A DNA stretch of 64,000 nucleotides, from positions 1,922,001-1,986,000 of the forward strand of contig NZ_LR590484.1 in NCBI RefSeq assembly GCF_901482695.1. Direction: 5' to 3'. The translations under genes and the position numbers were made by a program. Source of the stretch: Sphingobacterium thalpophilum. GTDB taxonomy: Bacteria; Bacteroidota; Bacteroidia; Sphingobacteriales; Sphingobacteriaceae. The notes under the pieces are model-generated. The model worked only from the letters and a program-made list of their open reading frames with translations, had not been told where the DNA came from and did no database searches. Positions 9,932 to 17,926 of this stretch are shown here, one piece after another. Every line of letters starts with the position of its first letter. The stretch's first letter is position 1.

Positions 9932-11608
9932 ATGAAGTTAAAGGTTGTTGTTTTTTTACTATCGTTATATGTGATATTTTTATTTTCTTGTCGATCTAAG
10001 AGCCATCCAATGAATTTACTTTTGGAGGCTAGAAATCTTGCTGAAAGTTCTCCCCAAGAGGCTATGAGACTAATAGATTCAATATCAGATCCTGCAAGTA
10101 ATTTGGATAAGGAAGAATATATGTCTTATCTAGTGACTCGTGTCCAAGTTTATTATAAAAATTTTCGTGATATTTCCGATGATACGCTTATTTTCAAAGC
10201 GCGAGACTATTATGATTGTAAAAAAACAGATGTTGGAAATTTACGCTTTCTAGCTCACTTCTACAGTGGTAGCGTGTTCCGTGATCAAAAAAATTACTTT
10301 AAAACTGTCGAAGAATATAAGCGAGCTCTTTCCATTGCTAAAAGTCAAGATAATCAAATTCACCAAGCGTTTGTGTTATATAATTTAGGTGATCTTTACT
10401 TCGAAAAACGAACCTATGATATTTCTTTAGCATATTATAAGGACGCATCTATAAAATATAAAAATGACAAACCAAAGCAAGCACTTTCTTTGCAGGCAGC
10501 TGGGCAATCATTTCTGTTGAAAGGGGAAATAGATTCCGCTTTACTGTATTTTGATAAAGCACTAATGCTAATTAGACAAGCCCAGAATAAACTGGAAGAG
10601 GCAAAATGCTTACAGAATATTTCAGTGGCTCTATTTGAAAAGGGAGACTTCTTAAGATCCATTAGTTTTCTATATACCGCTAGACAGATTGATCCGGATT
10701 CCACTGCCGAAGGACGTTATCAGCTTAATTTAGCACGAACCTATAAAGCTGCGAAAATTTTAGATTCCGCAGAATTTTATAGTGGGAAGCTGAAAAATTC
10801 AATCAAAGGAGATTCAGACACAAATTTTAAAGCTGCTGCAAGTAAATTCCTTGCAGAGAACTATATTGATAAAAAAAATTATCGATTAGCTATACACTAT
10901 ATGCAACTAAAGGATAGTTTAATGTTGCAAATAATAAGGAATACAAATGTTCAAGAACTAGCCAATGCCGAACGTAGGTTTGATCTAGAGACAAAAAAAT
11001 CACAATTAGCAAATGAAAAAACTAGAAACTACAGACTTGGACTGATCCTGACATTGAGTTTTCTAATTATTTTGATCATTGGTTTAATTGTTCTGTATTT
11101 GTCCCTCAAACAGAGACGACAGAAAGAAGAAAATATACGCCAAAAGGAAGAGAATGTCAAATTGCAACAGCAATCTGAAAGGAATGAATGCCTAATTCAA
11201 GTTTACAGAAATCATATTGGGAACACAGCGACATTTAAATCTCAGATTAATAATCTTATAGTGAAATACTCACGTAAAGATATTAAGGATCCTAGAATTG
11301 GCTTTGAAAAAATAAGAGAAACTGTCGAAGATATGGAGGTAAATATTCATTCAGGTTATACCTCATTTATCACCAATTATCTCAAATCGTTAGACTTATT
11401 ACAAGGATTCGAAGTTGCCCAATTAAAACTAGAAGAGCAATTATTGATTACCCTATTACATGCTAATTTTGAGCACGCAGAAATAGCTGGATTGCTCCAG
11501 ATTAAAAGTCACGCGCTTACAACCCGAAAATCACGTTTGAAATCAAAGCTACAACTTATTGGACTTTTAGACTCACAAATATCCGAGATATTTGAGCCGA
11601 ACAAGTAA
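9932..11608 (+). CDS. Membrane-anchored TPR protein with C-terminal LuxR-like HTH
   Basis: Probable one-piece transmembrane transcription regulator of a type common in Bacteroidota. From ATG 9932 it has 558 residues: a hydrophobic leader ending LFSC (lipobox-like), about eight TPR-type helix pairs (about 40-340), a transmembrane helix (about 368-391, LGLILTLSFLIILIIGLIVL), a charged coiled coil, and a C-terminal helix-turn-helix (about 503-542, HAEIAGLLQIKS then TTRKSRLKSKL). A TTG start at 9905 is possible but would spoil the leader. It lies 266 bp upstream of the DUF3244 and pore-former-like genes on the same strand and is a candidate regulator of them. Confidence 0.75.
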   Translation: MKLKVVVFLLSLYVIFLFSCRSKSHPMNLLLEARNLAESSPQEAMRLIDSISDPASNLDKEEYMSYLVTRVQVYYKNFRDISDDTLIFKARDYYDCKKTDVGNLRFLAHFYSGSVFRDQKNYFKTVEEYKRALSIAKSQDNQIHQAFVLYNLGDLYFEKRTYDISLAYYKDASIKYKNDKPKQALSLQAAGQSFLLKGEIDSALLYFDKALMLIRQAQNKLEEAKCLQNISVALFEKGDFLRSISFLYTARQIDPDSTAEGRYQLNLARTYKAAKILDSAEFYSGKLKNSIKGDSDTNFKAAASKFLAENYIDKKNYRLAIHYMQLKDSLMLQIIRNTNVQELANAERRFDLETKKSQLANEKTRNYRLGLILTLSFLIILIIGLIVLYLSLKQRRQKEENIRQKEENVKLQQQSERNECLIQVYRNHIGNTATFKSQINNLIVKYSRKDIKDPRIGFEKIRETVEDMEVNIHSGYTSFITNYLKSLDLLQGFEVAQLKLEEQLLITLLHANFEHAEIAGLLQIKSHALTTRKSRLKSKLQLIGLLDSQISEIFEPNK

Positions 11609-11874
11609 CTCGATATATAGATTCATACTTTCTTAAATTCAAGCAATACCTGATTCTATTTCGTTTAATCCGTCATTTATGAAATCGTCCTTTTGTTGCA
11701 TACCGTCTCTTCGGGCTGAGTATTTACCTGGTCACATCGCATTGTTTAATAAACTGAAATACAGTTATTTAATTACTAACATTCCCTCACATTTACCTCA
11801 CGCTATCATTCCGTATATTTTTAGGTTATTTACCTCTTTATATTTGCCGGAGTATTAACTTATAATAACTAGAT

Positions 11875-12270
11875 ATGAAAGTAGTATTTGCTTTATTATT
11901 AAGCACCATTGCATTTTTTCCTTGCAAGGCGCTTAATAATACTCAAGATGATCACATTGGCATACAAGCTGAAAAAAAGAAGCAGGAGATTGATTGCACG
12001 GGGCACCTTCCTCCAAGCAGCCCAAATAGAAAAGGAGGAGAGGCTCTTAAAGCATTTTTAATTGATAACGGCGTATTGATTGAGTATTATTCTAATGTTG
12101 GAATAGTAGATATCGTAATCGAAGCAGAGGACGGCACAATAGTTCGCAGTTATTCTTCGTGTAGCATGGGCGGTGATACCACTATCTCAACTATTGGACT
12201 AACCACAGGTAGTTATATCCTAAAAATGAGTAATACAAATGGTTTCCTTACAGGAAAGTTCTATTTATAA
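11875..12270 (+). CDS. Small secreted DUF3244-like protein
   Basis: A 131-residue protein with an N-terminal signal peptide (MKVVFALLLSTIAFFPCKA). The mature part ends in a predicted small beta-sandwich (VDIVIEAEDGTIVRSYSS and GSYILKMSNTNGFLTGKF), resembling the DUF3244/secretion-tail type seen in Bacteroidota. Function is unknown. A -7-like box TATATTTG lies at 11839-11846. The next gene, the aerolysin-like lipoprotein, starts 30 bp later. Confidence 0.6.
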   Translation: MKVVFALLLSTIAFFPCKALNNTQDDHIGIQAEKKKQEIDCTGHLPPSSPNRKGGEALKAFLIDNGVLIEYYSNVGIVDIVIEAEDGTIVRSYSSCSMGGDTTISTIGLTTGSYILKMSNTNGFLTGKFYL

Positions 12271-12300
12271 AAAATAAATAGAAAATATCAAATTCTAATC

Positions 12301-13650
12301 ATGAACAGAACAAAATTTATAATAGCCCTATCTACTATGTTTTTAGTTTTCTCCTGTAAACAAAATGACGTTTTACAAGAAAATATAGTAGAAAAAGAAA
12401 CAATAAAGAGCTTTGCAAAGACAATGTCTGATTCTTTGGCTACGAAAGGCCCCATCGTGCCCATTAAGGTAAATCCTGACTCAATTAAATCAAAATTATT
12501 TGGTAAAAATCAGAATAAGACGTTCAGTTTAATGGATGGTTTATCTTATGACCCTTATTTGTCCTCAAATATGTATGCCCTTAGGGATATGCCGTTAACT
12601 TTTCAAGCCAGAGGAGGAGGCGCAAACTCTGCAAATAGATATTTACAAACCAATGGACGTGGTAAAGAGCTGGTTTTAACCTCTTCAGATAACCCCTCGA
12701 CCACAAACTTTAAAGTACGGGTCTTACCTGCGAGCTCAGGGATACCATACCTTATCTACTCCTTCCAGGAAAATACGCCAATAAGTGTTGGACAATATTC
12801 TAATGCTCCAAATAATAAGGTCTTATTTCTTTTAAATGATGAAAGTGGATCATTATACAATGCATCTTGGGATTTGATCGCATCGTCAAGTAATCCTGGA
12901 TATTTTGCCATAGAAAGCCAATCTTACCTTGAACAAGGCCCAGGTGGAATGTGGGACATATTTTATAATGTAATAGAACTAAAAGACGCGACCAAAATAG
13001 GATATGGTAAGTATTCAAATAAACCTCAGCAAGATTTTTTAATAACCCCCAGAAGCAAGTTTACGCTAAGTTCAATGGAATATGTTAATGATTATAATGC
13101 CACTGTAACAAAAGGGCCTGATGTCATTTTAAAAGGAAGCTATACGAACACTGGTTATTCCAATCTTTCCTATGATATTGAATGTTTGAAATCTGAATTT
13201 TTGTCTTCTAATTTTTCCGTTAACAAGTCTATTAATTTCCAATTTGAAAATATAGCACAAAAATTTAAACGACCTTCGGTATTACAAGGGGTAATTAACT
13301 TAAATCCAGGGTCAAATATTGAAGCTGATGTTTCTTTAAACTCAACTGGTTATACAAAAAACATGCTCACCAAAGTACCTTTTCTCATATCTCCCCGTAC
13401 AAAAGTTGCGATAGACTATAAAGTTGCATCTTATACGGTATCTGTTGATTTCGTTGCAATCGCCACATATCAAGATCGTGAAGTAAAGATAAGTGGACGT
13501 TGGACTGGAAGGGTGATAAGTGATGAATATCCTCTAAGTGACCATAGTTATATAATAACTGATATAGACACAGGAGCGCCAAAAATGGTCAAACTTCCAA
13601 ATCCAAACTTGCATCTTAATTCGGTAAATAAACCTTTGGCTGTTCAATAA
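12301..13650 (+). CDS. Lipoprotein with aerolysin/ETX-like C-terminal region
   Basis: A 449-residue SPII lipoprotein (lipobox TMFLVFSC, Cys at about residue 19). The N-terminal half (about 75-250) has repeating beta features that could form a trefoil or lectin-like domain (NRYLQTNGRGKELVLTSSDN, then repeated W/F-rich strands). The C-terminal half (about 255-430) is rich in Ser, Thr and Asn. Its pattern FLISPRTKVAIDYKVASYTV, then VDFVAIATY and VKISGRWTGRV, resembles aerolysin/ETX-MTX2/natterin pore-forming modules. The fold is my inference from pattern, not a search result. Its N-terminus is strikingly like that of the next gene (SCKQND). Confidence 0.5.
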   Translation: MNRTKFIIALSTMFLVFSCKQNDVLQENIVEKETIKSFAKTMSDSLATKGPIVPIKVNPDSIKSKLFGKNQNKTFSLMDGLSYDPYLSSNMYALRDMPLTFQARGGGANSANRYLQTNGRGKELVLTSSDNPSTTNFKVRVLPASSGIPYLIYSFQENTPISVGQYSNAPNNKVLFLLNDESGSLYNASWDLIASSSNPGYFAIESQSYLEQGPGGMWDIFYNVIELKDATKIGYGKYSNKPQQDFLITPRSKFTLSSMEYVNDYNATVTKGPDVILKGSYTNTGYSNLSYDIECLKSEFLSSNFSVNKSINFQFENIAQKFKRPSVLQGVINLNPGSNIEADVSLNSTGYTKNMLTKVPFLISPRTKVAIDYKVASYTVSVDFVAIATYQDREVKISGRWTGRVISDEYPLSDHSYIITDIDTGAPKMVKLPNPNLHLNSVNKPLAVQ

Positions 13651-13687
13651 CAAATTGAGGAATAATTTAGCACAGAAAAACATAAAA

Positions 13688-15340
13688 ATGAAAAAATACT
13701 TCATCTATATTGCTTTGCTTTCGCTTATCGTTTCCTGTAAGCAAAATGATCTTTTCAACGATACTATCAGACAGGAACACACTGAGGATATCATACTTCA
13801 GGCGAGGAGCTCCAAACTCCCGGGAGTGTTGTCTAGGTCAACTAAAAAGAAGAGCACAAATCAGTTCAATACGCAAAATTCTACCACATTACCAATAGAT
13901 GAATATTCGGGACGTGGTTACACAGTAGGGAATGGTATTCTAGGAAGCGTTGATAATGTCAGAAGACAAATTCTTGATTTTAATAAACTTCAGACAAACG
14001 GATTAATAGTAAAAGACCCCATTAAGAAAACCAATATTGAATCTTTTGCATTCTCTGATTTTCAGCGATATGCTAGTTGGACTAACATTACAAAAAAAGT
14101 ATCTGCTGGATTTAGCCTCAATTTGGGGTTATTCAGCTTAGGCGCCAAGAGAACCACAACAGAGAAATTCTCGAATAATACGATGGAAACGTCACGCAGT
14201 GTAAGTGGGCAATTAAACATCGAAGTCCGAGATGCGATGTATCGAATGGATTTATCCCCGAGTAGCATGAGGAGAATCGCGTCAGGATATATGGACAGTT
14301 GGTTTTTGGATGATCTTTACAATTCTACGATTGTTGATGTTTTAAATACTTATGGTCCATTTGTAATTACAGGATATTACTCTGGAGGGAGAGCGAGTGC
14401 TACATACTATGGGACTCATAAATTTAGCGTCGACTCTACAAATAAGGAAAAAGATATGCAAACTGATATTACCGCATCTTACAAATGGGGAGGAAAGGGC
14501 GATACCACCAACTCTGTAAGTGCCAATTTCGGTTTTGGAAGAAATACAGGCAACGGTAGTTCATTTCAGTCGAACATTGAGTCGGCATCTTATATTATTG
14601 AGACAACTGGTGGAGCTTATGACTTTCAGGTTCGGACACCGCCAACGGAAATAAAAAACTCTAATATTGATCTTTCTCAATGGCTTTCTTCTCTGAACAA
14701 TGTAAGTAATCATGCGTTCTCTGGACTAGCGGATCAGGGACTTAATCCTATTTCTGATTTTATGTTAGAAGCCAATTTTAAAAGAAGGCTGCAGGATACC
14801 CATTTAGGATATTTTAACACTAATACATTTGTTGAGCCGTTCATAGAAATTGTAAAAGTTTTGGTGAGAACAACAGGATCGGGGGAACGCCTCTATGATA
14901 TTGCCGCTGTTTTAAATACAAGGCAAGGAGATAAGATTATTTTAGGAAAAGGAGCTTCAGCCACTGCTACGGACGCTGATTTAAGGGCCAATAATACCTC
15001 CTCCATTTTTGCGGCCAAAAGTCAAGCAATCGCAAATGAAAAAATGAATTTCTATCAATGTTTGATTAAGTCGAACGAAAACACAATAATCCTACCTTTT
15101 TTACGGATTCCACTTAGTATCAATATTGCTAATATTAGCGAAAGTCGAATGCTTAAATTTTATAACACAGAATCGGATATGTGGTATATTTATGATCCAG
15201 TGGGTTTAACTGCATATTCTTTCTATTTGGACGACTATATACTGGAAGTCTATGGAATGAAGGATTGGTTCGATACCTTACAGGAAAAGGCTATTTCCAT
15301 GACGAATCTCTATCAACGATACACAATAATTGGTTTGTAA
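13688..15340 (+). CDS. MACPF-domain lipoprotein
   Basis: A 550-residue SPII lipoprotein (LSLIVSC then KQND). The central region carries a MACPF (membrane attack complex/perforin) type signature: LNTYGPFVITGYYSGGRAS at about residues 219-237. This keeps the spacing Y-G-x-x-V-x6-G-G, although the usual Thr-His is Pro-Phe here. Alternating Ser/Thr/Gly-rich strands on both sides (about 140-180 and 245-320) fit the membrane-inserting hairpins. In Bacteroidales, MACPF lipoproteins include the BSAP toxins that kill related strains; a similar role here is inference. The ATG at 13688 is preferred over the TTG at 13655 because it gives a proper lipoprotein signal. It starts 37 bp after the aerolysin-like gene. 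Confidence 0.75.
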   Translation: MKKYFIYIALLSLIVSCKQNDLFNDTIRQEHTEDIILQARSSKLPGVLSRSTKKKSTNQFNTQNSTTLPIDEYSGRGYTVGNGILGSVDNVRRQILDFNKLQTNGLIVKDPIKKTNIESFAFSDFQRYASWTNITKKVSAGFSLNLGLFSLGAKRTTTEKFSNNTMETSRSVSGQLNIEVRDAMYRMDLSPSSMRRIASGYMDSWFLDDLYNSTIVDVLNTYGPFVITGYYSGGRASATYYGTHKFSVDSTNKEKDMQTDITASYKWGGKGDTTNSVSANFGFGRNTGNGSSFQSNIESASYIIETTGGAYDFQVRTPPTEIKNSNIDLSQWLSSLNNVSNHAFSGLADQGLNPISDFMLEANFKRRLQDTHLGYFNTNTFVEPFIEIVKVLVRTTGSGERLYDIAAVLNTRQGDKIILGKGASATATDADLRANNTSSIFAAKSQAIANEKMNFYQCLIKSNENTIILPFLRIPLSINIANISESRMLKFYNTESDMWYIYDPVGLTAYSFYLDDYILEVYGMKDWFDTLQEKAISMTNLYQRYTIIGL

Positions 15341-15345
15341 TTCAA

Positions 15346-15372
15346 TGTTCTGCCAACTTCGTTGGTAGAACA
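15346..15372 (+). terminator. Intrinsic terminator after MACPF gene
   Basis: A 12-bp stem (TGTTCTGCCAAC with GTTGGTAGAACA, one mismatch) with a 3-base loop is followed by ATTTTTTATT. It begins 5 bp after the MACPF stop and separates that gene from the small lipoprotein gene. Confidence 0.8.
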
Positions 15373-15409
15373 ATTTTTTATTATATTACATTTAATTTAT
15401 TAATACAAT

Positions 15410-15814
15410 ATGAAAAAAGCAGTATATATTATGATTATTTTCGTCGGCTTTATATTATCTGGCTGTAATAAAGATGAAGCGTCTAAACCTATATTTGAAT
15501 TCAGTAAGGATAATATTAAACAGACTGGATGGAAGGGAACACTTCGAGTCAACTTCAAGGATGAAACGAACGAAAAAGAAATCAGCTTACTATTTCTGGA
15601 TGATAAAGTGGGAAGATATGAATATGAGAAAACACAAACTGGCGGCTTTGACTATGATGTAGAAGGTAAACTATTAAGAATTTGGGGATTACAAAGTAAC
15701 AAGCTAGAAGGCGACTGGATGGTGGTTGAATTTGCTGAAAATAAATTAATACTAAAGGATGAACTATACTCAGAACAATATAACAAAACTCTGGAACTTA
15801 CACGAGATTATTAG
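15410..15814 (+). CDS. Small lipoprotein, unknown function
   Basis: A 134-residue lipoprotein (signal MKKAVYIMIIFVGFILSGC, lipobox LSGC). The mature part alternates charged and aromatic residues in short strands (GRYEYEKTQTGGFDYDVEGK, GDWMVVEFAENKLILKDEL), which suggests a lipocalin-like or small beta-barrel fold. I do not recognise a family. It follows the MACPF gene after a terminator, so it probably has its own promoter. A protective (immunity-type) role against the neighbouring pore-former candidates is possible but rests only on position. Confidence 0.6.
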   Translation: MKKAVYIMIIFVGFILSGCNKDEASKPIFEFSKDNIKQTGWKGTLRVNFKDETNEKEISLLFLDDKVGRYEYEKTQTGGFDYDVEGKLLRIWGLQSNKLEGDWMVVEFAENKLILKDELYSEQYNKTLELTRDY

Positions 15815-16073
15815 CATAATGCAATGCCACGTAATTCATAAATACTGTGCCTCCAAATAATACCATTGAAATGGCCTCTACTTATTGAGGTCTCTTTCAA
15901 ATTTAGTATCTCAAATATCTAATAGTTGTATTAATATAGACACTAAATTGAACTATTATGTGAGTTATTGGAAAATATCACCTCAGATAGCTCACAATAA
16001 TTACACATAAATATTTTTGGTAAAATTAGATCCATGCTACAACATTATTTTAAAGTAAGGAAATACGTGTAAA
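15815..16073. other. Noncoding stretch
   Basis: AT-rich sequence between the small lipoprotein and the 16074 repeat. I see no open frame, RNA gene or clear terminator in it. Confidence 0.5.
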
Positions 16074-16127
16074 TTTTGTAGATACAGAAAAACAAAAAAG
16101 CCTGCAAACGTTTAATTTGCAGGCTTT
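16074..16127. repeat. Copy of the tRNA-Glu downstream hairpin region
   Basis: These 54 bases match 29542-29594, the sequence just downstream of the intact tRNA-Glu, with three substitutions and one indel. Both contain the hairpin half GCAAACGTTTAATTTGC next to GGCTTT. No tRNA piece longer than GCCCGTA follows here (16165-16171). It is probably a relic of an older insertion at the same tRNA site. Confidence 0.7.
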
Positions 16128-16184
16128 ACACTCCCTTGAAAAGAGCCGAAAAATTTTGCTGTTGCCCGTACCCACAATAATTGC

Positions 16185-16307
16185 TTACTTCTTGACCGAA
16201 TGTCCCGCCAGCAGCAACTCTTTTGCTTTTTGAATCAGATGCTTATTCCAGGTTTGCTTTAGACTTTCACCATAGATTGCTTTATAACATTTATTCAGTT
16301 TGCTCAT
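16185..16307 (-). pseudogene. AraC-family HTH fragment
   Basis: A 40-residue open frame begins MSKLNKCYKAIYGESL and continues with AKELLLAGHSVKK before a stop. This matches the middle of an AraC-family DNA-binding domain: the linker helix with YGESL and the start of the second HTH, KAKELLLAGHSVKK. The rest of the domain is missing at both ends. It starts 3 bp after the stop of the upstream gene (16310), but nothing ties the two in function. Confidence 0.6.
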
Positions 16308-16309
16308 GT

Positions 16310-17032
16310 CTACCTGCCATTTACGCCAGAATCATAAATAGCAGAAGACCATTTATTTTTCTTATTTCCAAATACTCGTAAGGCCATTTCAGAAAATGAA
16401 GATTTTTTACCTACAATCAATTTTAAGTCACTAAGTGACTGCGGGGATGTTCCTTTTTCTGAGATTCCTTGTAATACGATTTCTGAATCAGACGCAGCCG
16501 CATTCTTTAAGTTTTGTAATCCATCCGCAATTTGTTTTTCAATATCCGCATAATTCCCATTATACCGCGCAGCCCACCCTGTGAATATTAATGATTTCTT
16601 CCCAGAATTAAAGCGGTAAGATTGCACTACACTATTTGGAAATATCTTTGAAGTAAATACCCAATGTGTTGGAAAACTTAGGTTTTCCATTCCATATAGC
16701 TTAGTTACTGATAATCTGGGGAATGTGAACTTCAGTACCCCATATTTATTTTGAAGATCTAAAACATCACCTTTGAACGCCATATCATAAAAAGTTCCCT
16801 TAACTAGTTTGTCATTAATTCGGATGACTGAAGGTTTACCTTCTTCAAACCAGACAATAACAGATTCTATTTCCGGATGTTTTTCAAATAATTTTTTATA
16901 GGTATGATCAAGATAGGTAGTACTAAAGGAAACAATAGAAGAGGTCACTCCTTCTTTATATGTAAATGCTTGAGAACGAACTTTCAAAGTAATGCCAAAA
17001 CATACTATGATTAGTAATACAAATTTTTTCAT
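16310..17032 (-). CDS. Secreted protein of unknown function
   Basis: A 240-residue protein with a signal peptide (KKFVLLIIVCFGITLKVRSQ, cleavage near RSQA). The mature part is mixed alpha/beta and has no motif I recognise. The C-terminus ends abruptly at TAG just before the AraC-like fragment, so it could be shortened by the same rearrangement. No partner gene is evident: on one side is an AraC remnant, on the other a transposase remnant. Confidence 0.55.
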   Translation of the reverse strand: MKKFVLLIIVCFGITLKVRSQAFTYKEGVTSSIVSFSTTYLDHTYKKLFEKHPEIESVIVWFEEGKPSVIRINDKLVKGTFYDMAFKGDVLDLQNKYGVLKFTFPRLSVTKLYGMENLSFPTHWVFTSKIFPNSVVQSYRFNSGKKSLIFTGWAARYNGNYADIEKQIADGLQNLKNAAASDSEIVLQGISEKGTSPQSLSDLKLIVGKKSSFSEMALRVFGNKKNKWSSAIYDSGVNGR

Positions 17033-17094
17033 AACTAAACAACATTTAATATTTTCATAATCAATATTTGATTTGGAAGATACGCATCTTTCGA

Positions 17095-17459
17095 CTAAAT
17101 CGGCGTTGACAGGATGATTATCTGAATATCTTCTTTAAAAGAAACAAATTCCCTTGTCATTCGAGCACCTTCACGCACTAGGCTCCAATCCCTTGTGATA
17201 ATCTCTCCGGTGTCTGGAACGGTCCAACGACGACGGATATGTAGCGTAACCCGATGTCCCCAGATCGGGAAATCTGGGCGGAAGGTATAAAGCCCTTGGA
17301 CTCCAACTTGATGTTCTCATAGCCCGCTGTAGCAATATTAAGCTCATCCAGATAAATGTGGAGATGATGGTCTACCTGATCGACTTCCAAAATCTGGAAA
17401 TATTCTAAAAGTCCTTCGGGCATTAATAGGGATAGTAATTTACGTCCGGCCTCTTGCAA
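17095..17459 (-). pseudogene. ISAon1-type transposase N-terminal gene, frameshifted remnant
   Basis: The first frame reads LLSLLMPEGLLEYFQILEV and later KLESKGFIPS, which is the typical start of the small first ORF of ISAon1-group (IS-transposase) elements. Near 17260 the match moves to another frame: GHRVTLHIRRRWTVPDTGEI, then RDWSLVREGARMTREF, ending at a stop at 17095. The 5' end is also lost, with a stop 12 bp upstream of the TTG. The second transposase ORF and inverted repeats are absent. Confidence 0.75.
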
Positions 17460-17553
17460 AGGATATCTGTATTAAAAATGCTAAACTAAGAAATTTTTAT
17501 TATTCCCCCCAAGAGTTCGGATTGATCCCATATTTTGGCGTTTTGATTGCATT

Positions 17554-17587
17554 AAAAAAACCTGCAAATCTACATTTGCAGGGTTTT
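17554..17587. terminator. Hairpin downstream of tRNA-Glu remnant
   Basis: AAACCTGCAAAT pairs with ATTTGCAGGGTTT around a short CTAC loop, with A and T runs outside. It sits at the same distance from the tRNA-Glu 3' remnant (17611) as the 29565-29597 hairpin does from the intact tRNA, so it is most likely the original tRNA terminator. Confidence 0.65.
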
Positions 17588-17610
17588 AGCATCTTTTGAT
17601 ATCTTTATCC

Positions 17611-17634
17611 GTAGCCCGTAGGGGAATCGAACCC
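17611..17634. other. att-like direct repeat of tRNA-Glu 3' end (distal copy)
   Basis: These 24 bases are identical to 29618-29641, which is the 3' end of the intact tRNA-Glu (acceptor strand plus part of the T arm) and the base after it. The match stops sharply on both sides. A partial tRNA 3' end at a distance from an intact tRNA is the classic mark of integration by a tyrosine recombinase. It delimits a 12-kb island. Confidence 0.8.
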
Positions 17635-17926
17635 TACTTGCATCTATCTATTTTTCAGGAATTTACAAACCTCCCATTTCCCTACTCATCGAATAACTCA
17701 CTAGTTTGACATACATTTTAGCTGCAAGATCTTCGAATAAAATTAGTAAAAAATAACGACATCTTTTATATTTATCTTGTTTATATAATACTTCTGTTTG
17801 CTGCGCTGTATCGTCCTGTTATTATAAAAATTACGCTAATAATCGGAGCTAATTTCAGAGGGCATTACATTATGAATTTACATTATGTCCAAGTCTGATG
17901 AAATTGATATTTTAAATATTCCAAAA
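17635..17926. other. Noncoding stretch at island edge
   Basis: AT-rich sequence between the att-like repeat and the HlyD-family gene stop codon. No gene, RNA or strong hairpin was seen. Confidence 0.5.

Noticed and set aside
16165..16171. GCCCGTA after the 16074 repeat as a third tRNA-Glu end
   Set aside because: Only seven bases match before the sequence diverges, too short to call.
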